Source of the DNA: Agelas oroides
Lineage: Eukaryota; Porifera; Demospongiae; Agelasida; Agelasidae
NCBI GenBank assembly: GCA_949130485.1
Contig: OX422185.1
Span: 9,858,118-9,922,117 of the forward strand
Length of the DNA stretch: 64,000 bases
Reading direction: 5' to 3'
The notes beneath the pieces are model-generated. The model did not search any database. It worked only from the letters and a program-made list of their open reading frames with translations, and was not told the origin of the DNA. Each line of letters begins with the position of its first letter. Position 1 is the stretch's first letter. Below, one piece after another: positions 12,011-20,892 of the stretch. The translations under genes were made by a program, and so were the position numbers.

Positions 12011-12080
12011 GAAAACAAAGTTCACTGCGACTTAGCTACAAGACCTGAAGTAGAAGGCTTTAGAGATCAGGATTTGACCC

Positions 12081-12081
<1 letters not shown>

Positions 12082-12113
<32 letters not shown>
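12082..12113. repeat. Poly-C tract (32 C)
   Basis: An unbroken run of C lies at the left edge of the repeat copy at 12114-12605. Similar C runs occur at 30984-31007 and 55226-55255. Lengths of such runs are unreliable in assemblies. Confidence 0.9.
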
Positions 12114-12605
12114 TGGCGAAGCCTCCCCCTTGGACATTTTCTAGGCTTTGAGCGTCCAAAGTTGCGATAGGTCCGCCTTTCTCACACCATTCGGACGCGA
12201 GACAAGTCCGCGAAATGTGGGTGGTGCTAACGTGCGCAACATTGCTCACGATGCTCGCGAATGAAGACAACCTTCAAAAAGAGGCCAGACCAAGCCTTTT
12301 AACCAACCCACATCACATTTCAGCGTTTGGAAAAAAAACTGTTTCTGTGAGACAGTTGTTTCTGGCAGCTTGGTTTCAATTGGTTCAAGTGACTTTCCTA
12401 GCTGCAGTAACCACAGGTAGGACTGAATTGAAGATTCTAGTAGGCCTGAACATAGCCGTAAAAGCGATTTCAGGGCACCTAAGTTAAAAATTTTCCTTGG
12501 GGAGCATGTCCCCAGACCTCCCTACTTTGTGGTGCTTTGGTGCTTTCACATGCACTCATCAATAGATATACCAGACTAAAATAGCTGCCTCTGGCCCTGG
12601 TGTAG
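12114..12605 (-). mobile_element. Truncated copy of the CAGGGCC-ended hAT-like MITE
   Basis: It matches the reverse complement of the element at 33865-34493 over several blocks, for example AACCCACATCACATTTCAGC and GCAGCTTGGTTTCAATTG. Its right end (near 12580-12600) carries the complement of CAGGGCCAGAGGCAGC. The other terminus is missing and replaced by the poly-C run. Confidence 0.6.
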
Positions 12606-12853
12606 AGTGATGCTGAATGCCTCCTCAGGATGTCTTGGGGGATGCTAATTGGTGATAATTGAAGCCACATAGAGGTGAGATGATGAACAAAGCCAGCCAA
12701 CTTCTATATTTGGATATGCCCGTGGTTTGACCCGCTGGGCAGAAGGTTGATGTGCTACTGCTGTCTCAATCTGAGTTGTGTAAGAGCTAAGAACACCATG
12801 CAAAGCCTTTGAGAGGTGTCAGTTGGTGTTCTGAACTTATCTGAAAAAGCAAT

Positions 12854-12925
12854 GTTCGGTGAAATACGCACTTATAGCTTTTGATGGCATGCCATCAAAA
12901 GCTATAAGTGCGTATTTCACCGAAC
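12854..12925. mobile_element. 72-bp perfect palindrome
   Basis: From GTTCGGTGAAATACGC to its exact complement, with the centre at GGCATGCC (between 12889 and 12890) and no loop. This is either a minimal MITE or a foldback relic. A full 72-bp match with no mismatch implies recent origin or active correction. Confidence 0.9.
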
Positions 12926-13401
12926 TGTCAAAGTGACTTGTAGCTTGGTCTTATCTAATCACTGGACTGGATTGCTGGACTGGACTGATTGACCGGATTA
13001 CTGGATCAACTAAATTTGTTCATATCACCTGACCTCTAGCCAATCAGAAGAGTCGACAGTCACATGTTTGTGCTAGCAGCTGTAACCGTCATGGTTGCCC
13101 TACTTAAAAAGATTACTTAGGTGTGCTCTGCACAACATTCACAATACAAACACATGCTGCAAAAGTCACTGGTGAAGTTTTCCATTGTTTTTGAAGTAGC
13201 TGCAATTGTCTAAGAGTGGTGAGGCCATGACCAGTTCATGCATAAAATAAGGAGATCAAGACTTTCCACCTCCCCAACACACACACACAAGATTTGGTAC
13301 AACAATTATAGTTGCCAAATACACCTAGACAGATAAATGATTGTTGTTTTTTTTGTTGTCACATTGGTCAACTGATAGTCAGTCATTAGTGTAACTAGCA
13401 G

Positions 13402-13510
13402 TACTGTACCTGCTCATACTTGGCAAGTTTGGTCATGCCAGTTGTCATCTCTGACAAGGATTGGGAGTTTGCCAACAGGATCAAACTGAGTAATGCCATA
13501 ACTGACTCAT
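13402..13510 (-). CDS. Candidate exon of unknown gene
   Basis: A minus-strand open stretch encodes a leucine-rich helix (MALLSLILLANSQSLSEMTT, then KLAKYEQ) and ends at CAG/GTACAG. It lies downstream of the second module gene (first exon 18607-19288) on the same strand and could be one of its later exons. The acceptor is weak. The call is tentative. Confidence 0.22.
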
Positions 13511-13771
13511 GAATGTTTAACCAAACAGTGAAGAACTATATATATATGGAAAGCTGCCTATGCTCGAAACTTCTCTACTTATGTTGCTGCACATGATTGT
13601 GACAAGCTACCATCATCAGCAGCTGATTTATAGGAAGAGGCTATGATCCACACCCCTTTCTGTTATTGGTCAGGCTTTGCTATCACCAAACTGTGCAAAG
13701 CACCTGTCTGTACATCTTTGAATGTGTCGACTATATGTTCAACGCACTTGGGTGGGACTGTTGGTTTCATT

Positions 13772-13969
13772 TTATATACACTTAGTAGCGATGTCAGAGT
13801 CTCCAGAAGTATGCCAGTTTTCGTCTACAGAGGCTATATCTACACATTGCTGCAACGCATCTGCATCAAATTGAGTACAGAGGTTTCTTAGATGCTTAGG
13901 TACATTTGCACTTACTAATTTTGTGAAAATGTCTGCCTTAGTCAAGAATGCATGCACTTTTTTCGTCAT
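13772..13969 (-). CDS. Short frame of unknown origin
   Basis: A 65-codon minus-strand frame (VHAFLTKADIFTKLVSANV, Cys-containing C-terminus) with an ordinary amino-acid mix. No family is recognised and no flanking splice sites are convincing. It may be a degraded transposon gene piece. Confidence 0.15.
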   Translation of the reverse strand: MTKKVHAFLTKADIFTKLVSANVPKHLRNLCTQFDADALQQCVDIASVDENWHTSGDSDIATKCI

Positions 13970-15221
13970 ATTTCATCCCTTTTCTGTGTATTTTTGAGGT
14001 AATAACAGACTTTGTACTCCTGCTCACAATGACTTTCAATATTCAACGATGAACAACTATATTTGTATACCGGACTGGTTGCCCAAGGGGACAGTGCAGG
14101 TTTTTGATTGCAACTTTGATCCAACTCCTGCGGAAATGCTACTATTTACAACCGGAAAACGCCGTTTTTTAAGCGTTTATCAAGCCTAGTGCAGGCATTA
14201 CACTAGGTATTCAAAATGAACAACCTCCACTGGACTGAATAGGTACTGACTAACCTTCACAGCGAGTTTCATCTCAATTGGACTAGCAGTCGCTTGCGGA
14301 ACGTGTACCGGACGCATAATCACGCAAAAACAACGTATAAATTTTCTGCAAATCACTTGCATTTCTAAGCTCATACAACCTGCTATATGGACTCAAAGTT
14401 AATGATATTGGTACCGTTAGAATCGCCGTTTCATGCTCTTTTCAAAAATCATAGCTGTTAATGTGATAAATTAATTTCAATTTTTACTCCGATATCGCTA
14501 CACTTAGCACTGCATGCACTTCAAAACAAAAGCAGGTAGTAAGTATAGGTTTAATGAAGCGTAGCTATTCTAATGTACTTGTGTTGGGGTCATTGTGTGG
14601 AGTCCTCAATGTTTATGTGCCCCTTTTGTCAATGCTGCACTTGTTGTCATAGGCGTGCACAGCAGTAGAGGCTTGGGGGGGAGAAGCATGCACAAAATTT
14701 ATGATGTGCGGCACCACCACTCAGAGTAGAAGCTGAACGTCCGCTTGACGAAGGGACTGAGTGGGTTGTTGCATGGTCGTTCGACGGAATCGGTGGACTC
14801 CTGGGCTGTTGCTCCTTCGACTGAATCAATGGACTCCTGGGCTGCTGCTCCTTCGACTGGATGAGTGGACTTCTTTCTATCTTGAGTTACAAAGAATGTC
14901 TGATCTACGTACCTAGCCAGAGGAGGTTGGAAGCTGGTAATTAGTGGTATGCGTGAGGTAGCAATTATTGCTACGTGAATGACGTAATCATACGGGCTGC
15001 CATAGAGCCCCATTGTGAAAGGTGAAATCGATTTACACAAACAGCTCTCGTTTGTTTGGGACGAAACTTGCTCAGTGGATACTGCCAGGTGAGCTCTAGA
15101 TCGACAGCTATGGCATTTTATGGTGCGCAAAATCTTTCACGGGGATTCCCAAGGAAACACTCAAATACTTCGCATATCAGGAAGAGCTATAGCGCTTGCA
15201 GTACTCTCCCGCTTAACCGTA

Positions 15222-15265
15222 CTGCAAGCGACGGGAAGCTGGGCGCGGGCCTGGGAACGAGGCTA
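15222..15265. repeat. 44-bp GC-rich block, copy 1
   Basis: Starts CTGCAAGCGACGGGAAGCTG and ends GGGAACGAGGCTAC. The second copy at 17752-17795 differs by one base (T for C). The two copies bracket the left arm of the large inverted repeat. The end resembles the TAGCCTCGTTCCCAGG transposon terminus. Confidence 0.85.
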
Positions 15266-15507
15266 CTATTAGCGTTTAAATGTTTCAACTTTGTCCATTG
15301 CCCTGATAAGTGCATGTCCTAATTCTAAACAGTAGCTAAGTACAAAACAGGGCCTAAAACTTTCTGCTGTTGCTACCAGCCCTCTTCGTGACATGCAGAA
15401 ACTTGGACACTGTGTAGCTATACATACATACAAACTAGCCTTGTTCCGTGCTTAATCACTTTTAGGTACCTAAACTCACCAACTTACTCTACCTACCATT
15501 TAGATAC

Positions 15508-15570
15508 CTCAACAGTATCACCTACTGTCGATAACCACTCATCACCCTGCACGCCGAATGCTACAACCAT
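15508..15570 (-). CDS. Candidate exon 2 in left arm
   Basis: A 63-bp frame from AAG/ATG to GAG/GTATCT encodes MVVAFGVQGDEWLSTVGDTV plus one residue. An alternative acceptor 13 bases upstream would lengthen it. In size, order and a DEW/HEW match it recalls receptor exon 5 (1739-1807). The resemblance is weak. Confidence 0.25.
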
Positions 15571-16109
15571 CTTAAATGTCTTGCTGATACCTAATGAGCA
15601 ATATCACCTAATGGTCCACCACTTCAACTAAACACACTGACCCTAGCAACCAAGCAGTATGACCTAAAAACACAAAAAGTAGATGGCACTGTTGAGGTGA
15701 AGAAATCGAGAGAGAGAAATAACTGAGGCAATGCAAGACACCATAAAGAGTGACAAATAAAAATCACATGAGAGGGAAAATGATCAACAAGGCGACAAGA
15801 AACCATGGAACAGTGTCAACAACTTTTAGACACATGCAGACCAAGGTATATATGCTCAAAACGCTGGTCTTTAGTGGAGTTCCTTATGAGATTTTGGAGT
15901 TTTGGTGTAGTCCACTACGGAATGATTAGGACCACTCCCCGCCTAACACTTGCTTTGAGAAATCCAGCCTTCATGTTGTATCGTTTGGGGTTGGGACTTA
16001 ACAGTCAGGGTTAGCATAATTCTAAATAACTTGGGGGGTGGGCAATCATCAAACTAAAATATATGGACTCTTGCAGTTAAGTTACTAACATAACGTCAGG
16101 GTCACTCAC

Positions 16110-16205
16110 AGTTAAGTTAGTGGCTATGACATCCACACCAAGTAGCTGAGCAAGGACTTTAGTTAGTTCGTACATTACACCAATAGTAGAAGGAAAAGCG
16201 CAAAG
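16110..16205 (-). CDS. Candidate exon in left arm
   Basis: A 96-bp phase 0-0 frame between a TATTCAG acceptor and an ACT/GTGAGT donor. The peptide starts LCAFPSTIGV and continues MYELTKVLAQLLG, then an NLT glycosylation site. The leucine-helix pattern loosely resembles receptor exon 4 (7103-7294). An identical exon lies in plus orientation at 25089-25184. It could be a downstream exon of the module gene that starts at 19288. Confidence 0.35.
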
Positions 16206-18606
16206 CTGAATACGAATCAGCTGATTGTAAAATCTTTGATCTTAAGTGGGTGGAAGTCCCACCTAAAAAGATTTCCTGCCTTTACTAGGGCTTCTTTGGC
16301 TTTTTGATTCGCTTGATGCTAAAACAACTGTATTATAACTAAACAGCACTTGGAAGCCAATTCAAGGTTAAGGTTATTTAGGTAGGTTGAGGGGGAGTGG
16401 TTTAGAGTAGGCCATAAGGCATGATTTGCGTATAACCTAGGTGCCAGTATGATGGTATAGGCTGGGAGACTAAAGCCACTCATGTGCATATTACAGGTTG
16501 CTCTATGGTCAGGGTTAGGATTGTGTCAGGGGTTGGGATGGGGTTGAGTTAGTATTACAGCTCAGTTAGGGGTAGGGTAAGGGCTTTATATATGGACAGA
16601 GGAAAGGACAGGCTAGAGTCTTTAACTCCAGCTGTGTTTCCTCTCACAATTAGGGAAGCTACATGTAGTTGAAGATTTCCTGTGGATGGATTACAGACTG
16701 GGTAGCTTGACTGTACAAACATGGTGCCTGAATGGATTCAGTCATAAAGTTTCCCAGTAACAATTGGTGGCAACAATAATGTGCTACTGTGCAAATGTCA
16801 GTTTTGCTCTTCTTTCTTGTTTGTGTTCAACACCCAACCTGTCACTGTGGTTTTTGCATCTGACTATCCATATCTCAGTGTACAGTTCAACAAGCACTCC
16901 TCTTCATAACTTATAACTGAAGCTATGCTATAGTGCTCATGCATTGCATGGGGGGATGACGTTCTCAACACGCACACAGCCTTTGAAACTTGGCATCTTG
17001 GTTGTGCTTTGTGGTTGCTAAAATGTAGAGTAGTAGGACACTGCTGTACTGTCTATTCTACAACTACTCCATGGATGAATGTATACTAGTAAACTAGAAC
17101 TCACTGCTGTTTGCTACAACGTAAAGTAGTAGGACACTGCTGTTGGAACATTATATCTAGGTAAGATGCTGCCTTTTTAGATCTGCACTTCCTGTAGTTC
17201 CAGCTTTAGCATTGCAAGTCACAAAAGGTGGGGTGAAGGCCTGGAAAGTAGATACTGTAAGGTGCAAGAAGGTGTACTAAAGCAAGCCTGTATAATTTGT
17301 TGTGCTATTTCCTTCTAGTGTTGCTGGCAGCTCAATACTCAGGAGCTATTGTGAAATTTATGAGTTAAAGGCTGCAGCTGTAGGCTGTACTCAATTTATG
17401 CAACTAGATAATTATGCCGTCGGATTGTTTCTGGCAACATTACATGGCCAATGACTGCTTTGATGTAGATGTGAATTCGAAGCTAGGCTTTCTGTTTCAG
17501 GCCTTGTCTTGCAGCTCTAGAGAAAGATGAAAGGAAAGTCTGGAAGGTGATACCATGCCACTGTGATCTCAACAGTACATCAGTCACAACACCAATAACA
17601 CCACATAGCATGAGTTCGGAGAACCAGAAAGATGCAAGACTGTGCTGACTTGGCATTCATGGAGAAGGACACACAAAGCTACCAGTGTCATCATGGTGCC
17701 ACCGTATCATGTGAAAACCAGGCTTTGCTTCCCAAATCTGGGAGACAAAATCTGCAAGCGACGGGAAGCTGGGCGCGGGCCTGGGAATGAGGCTACGCTA
17801 ATAGTGTATGGTCAAAAACTGGAGCCAAGGAAGGCATGGGAATGAGTATAGTACTGTCTTTCTTATTGGAAGGTACCTTTCTACTCAGGACACAGTTTGT
17901 TCACAAATAGCAAGATAAGAAGCAGGATGTAGTAATATAACTTTATACACTATAGTGAATGTTGGCTACCATCAAGTGGGAGAGTTTGGCAAGTTACATG
18001 GTTGTAAACCAAATGTTTGAACACTTCACACACTGTATGGATTGGACATGACTACTTTTCCTCTAAACTGTGCATGCATCAAGAATGTTGTTCTCCAACC
18101 ACCACCTCTTTGACCACCTCCACCAAATGGATTGCACAAACCATGCAGTACATGAATGAAAATCTTCGTACTGATACTTAAATAGGTTTGTTATGATGTT
18201 GGGGTCAGCTTTGATATTAAGAATGGAGGCAAATTCACTGTGCATATTATATGTGTGTGTTCTTCAAGATTATGTACAACAGGAATTTGGTTGGTGTCTC
18301 ATGTGTACAATTAATCTGTTGAACCCTATGTAGCACCACCACATTCTATTTCAGTGCAAGTCAGAGTACTGTAGTGACAATACACTCATGTAGACTTATT
18401 TCACATCCACATTCTCCATACTATCACTATCACTTTGTTAATCACCAGCATGCAGCACTGTTTTAAATATAGCCAGTTGTCACGTGAAGGTGCTCTTCTA
18501 AAATACCTTCCAATCCCAGAACCAACAAACAAGGTAGCATTAAAGGTTTCATTAGATGAATTGGACACAACTGGCAAAAAGGGAAGGGTTAGGTACCTAA
18601 ACTCAC

Positions 18607-19288
18607 CAACTTGGTTCCAAAAGATCTGGATACTTCCGTAACACTCCCCATTGATATCATTCCCATCCTCATTCATCTCATTCTCGTTGCTTTCATTCTT
18701 GTTGCTAACATTCTTGTTGATTTCATTCTCGTTATTTTCATTCTCATCGCTTTCATTCTCGTCGCTTTCATTCTCGTCGTCTTCATTCTCGTCGTTTTCA
18801 TTCTCGTCGTTTTCATTCTCGTCGCTTTCATTCTCGTTGCTTTCATTCTTGCTGCTAACAATCTTGTTGCTAACATTCTTGTTGATTTCATTCTCGTTAT
18901 TTTCATTCTCGTTGATCTCGACCTTCTCGTCTGGTTGTCCAAAGCTAAGGGTGAGACTGAGCAAAGCATAACTCAGTAGGTTCTTCAGCTTGACGGCATT
19001 GTCTTCGCAACGCACCTGCTGAACGCAATATGCGTTAGTACAGTTTACGCTCAGTAGTATACATCTGTATCCATTGTCAAAGTCCTCCCTTCCACAGAAA
19101 TTATAGGTAGCATTAAAAATCGCGACTTTTTGAACTTGTCGCGGAGTTGTGACAGTAAACTCCCGACCCGAAGAAAGCGATGGAGGATCAACCGATACTC
19201 CGTCACTGCAATAATTCTGCAGGCAAAGTTCGCCTTGAAGTAAAGCAAGGAGGGATAACAGCGAAACGATAAAAATAATGCACTTCAT
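18607..19288 (-). CDS. First exon of second module gene, with N/E/D-rich repeat insert
   Basis: The ATG at 19288 was chosen because codons further upstream are non-ATG and the sequence from here gives a clean signal peptide (MKCIIFIVSLLSLLALLQG). The exon has 227 codons and leaves in phase 1 at GTTG/GTGAGT. The secreted module has YNFCGRE, a Cys series and a final IQIFWNQVG block, matching the two receptor exons at 8850-9284 and 9970-10438. Between the Cys series and that block, about 70 residues are a tandem run of Asn, Glu, Asp, Ser and Lys (18660-18920), built from 18-bp units and open in several frames. Later exons are not firmly located; candidates lie in the left arm. An adhesion-receptor role is inferred from the shared module only. 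Confidence 0.66.
18660..18920. repeat. Coding 18-bp tandem repeat (N/E/D-rich)
   Basis: Plus-strand units vary around TTTCATTCTCGTCGTTTT-type 18-mers; in the sense strand they read as (Asp/Asn-Glu-Asn-Glu)-like blocks. Unit length is a multiple of three, so copy-number change keeps frame. Because of the repeat, spurious long frames open on both strands. Confidence 0.85.
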
Positions 19289-19868
19289 TTTTAGGCGTCG
19301 TTGCAGGTGACCGAGTTTCACATCTCTACGTAAACCGTTATCAAGTGGGAAGGGCTATCCTAGTCTCGTTCCCAGGCCTTCACGCGCGCGCAGATCGCAT
19401 CCTGGATTATGTGTGCGCGCGATAGGTACCATGCACGCTGCTATAAGCACGCTACTTCTCGACACTCGCGCTTGCTGAGCCAGTAAAGCTATACTCACCC
19501 TCTATACGACACGGTCAGGCTCTACATCGTGACCAGCGAAGTATTTCCTTTGCTGAAAATTTTTTACAAGTCTAAACCGCACCTCAAGATGGTCTAGAGA
19601 CTCTTTAGTGCAGATTTACCTTCGCTTTAGAGTTCAGTGGTACGTTTTATCGCTACAAAACTGTGGACACTCCTGGACATCATCATGGATGGCAAGACAT
19701 GGATGGCAAGACACGTCTTCGCCTTAGTCGCTATTAGGAGTGATGGTGATGTAGCTGGTCATAGTCGCTTCTTCAACTATGCAATTACAAATTCATGTAT
19801 CGGATCTCACTGCGCATAGAACTTTGCGTAAAACTAGCCAGCACAGCAATTTGAATGATGACTAGTCC
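19289..19868. promoter_or_regulatory. Probable bidirectional 5' region
   Basis: This lies between the minus-strand module gene (ATG 19288) and plus-strand frames from about 19869. It includes a CpG-rich patch with alternating CGCGCGC around 19381-19420 and a half element CTCGTTCCCAGGCC near 19364. No TATA box can be named with confidence. Confidence 0.35.
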
Positions 19869-20033
19869 GTGAGTTGTTGTCTACCAGATATTGTAGTTGC
19901 CTGTATCCATGCAGGCAGCTGCACAATCCGGAAAGAAGCTCTCCTGGACCCTAAAGGAGAATGCTCTGGGAACATTGGTGCAACTTGTCTGGAAACACAG
20001 ACACCAAGAATTTGCCAGCCCCGAGGTGGTGTG

Positions 20034-20268
20034 CATACTCCTCCAGTTGGCGACACTCTTCCTGCCTGCAAGACTTCTGCTGCTGGCGATACTCCTCACA
20101 CTTGTGACCTTCTTCCTGCTTGTGAGAAATAAACCTCAAGAGACGCTCATGACTCCTCCTCTGTCTCGAAGGGGAATAGTTCTTTCTCTTTTTGGGTATA
20201 CAATTCTTACTAATCTCACAGCAGAAGTCTTGCAGGCAGGAGCTAGGAGTGTCGCCAACTGGAGGAGT
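20034..20268. repeat. Inverted repeat, ~50-bp arms
   Basis: Arms 20034-20085 and about 20220-20268 are near-perfect reverse complements (TCCTCCAGTTGGCGACACTC in the left arm). The spacer is about 135 bp. Both arms fall in coding-like sequence and disturb its frames, so the zinc-finger frame downstream may have lost its true 5' end here. Confidence 0.7.
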
Positions 20269-20309
20269 CTCACAGTCAGGAGGAGTCTAACCAGCGGGAG
20301 GTGTCTCAT

Positions 20310-20765
20310 ATGCACAAGGAGTCTCACCCGCCAGAGGAGCAGTCTGACAGGCAGGAGGAGCCTCGTAGGCAGGAGGAATCTTATAAGCAGAAGACTTCCC
20401 TGCTGGACTCTGGTGCTGCTGGTATGTCAGGTAGTCCAGACATACAGACTATTGTACCTGAGATACAAGTTGAGAATTCTACACCTGAACCAGCTGCTGT
20501 AGCCAAGCGAGTAGACCTAGGTTCCATCACAAAGGTATTGGACAACCCTGGATGTTTTATACGATATGAAGGCAAAAGTGGTGAGACAATTAACTGGAAC
20601 TCCAGCTACACTGATGTCTTGATTCCAGTCCTACACCATGGAGCCATTGCTAGTGGAGTTGATAAATGTGACCTGTGCCGATTCCATTTGGAGGGCAGCT
20701 GTCGACGTGGCCTACGGTGTACTTACGCTCGCATGCTACATCCCGACCAGCCATACACATGGTAA
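20310..20765 (+). CDS. CCCH-zinc-finger-like protein, one ligand replaced
   Basis: The first true ATG in frame is at 20310. The N-terminus is charged and repetitive (QEEPRRQEES). A central globular-looking part follows (RVDLGSITKVLDNPGCFIRY). The C-terminus has CRFHLEGSCRRGLRC followed by TYAR and LHPDQPY. The spacing C-x7-C-x5-C-x3 fits a CCCH finger, but the fourth ligand is Arg (CGC), one transition from His (CAC). CCCH fingers usually bind RNA. With the ligand lost this may be non-functional or a decayed copy. It lies in the spacer of the large inverted repeat and may be only the 3' exon of a longer gene. Confidence 0.45.
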   Translation: MHKESHPPEEQSDRQEEPRRQEESYKQKTSLLDSGAAGMSGSPDIQTIVPEIQVENSTPEPAAVAKRVDLGSITKVLDNPGCFIRYEGKSGETINWNSSYTDVLIPVLHHGAIASGVDKCDLCRFHLEGSCRRGLRCTYARMLHPDQPYTW

Positions 20766-20892
20766 TAGCTATAATAGCTACCATCAGAACAAGATCTGGA
20801 AAATTTGCAATTGCTGTGAGTTGGGCTGCCAGTGGATTGACTACCACTCTGACAACCAGCTAGTTCTCAGAATTATCCTTGCACAGGTGTAA

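Larger units (their letters stand above)
15484..17754. repeat. Left arm of 2.27-kb near-identical inverted repeat
   Basis: The reverse complement of this arm is found at 23541-25810. Reading the arms against each other, I saw only about seven differences (for example near 15613, 16213 and 16778, plus a one-base gap near 16707), so identity is probably above 99 percent. The inner edge abuts one copy of a 44-bp GC-rich block (17752-17795). The other copy of that block lies just outside the outer edge (15222-15265). The arm also contains a degenerate TTAGGG-like G-rich stretch around 16500. Confidence 0.93.

Noticed and set aside
15624..16014. Short frames present in both arms of the large inverted repeat
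   Set aside because: They are identical because the arms are identical, not because of coding selection; no family match.
18611..18979. Plus-strand hydrophobic repeat frame opposite the acidic repeat
   Set aside because: It is the complement of the 18-bp repeat in a well-supported minus-strand exon.
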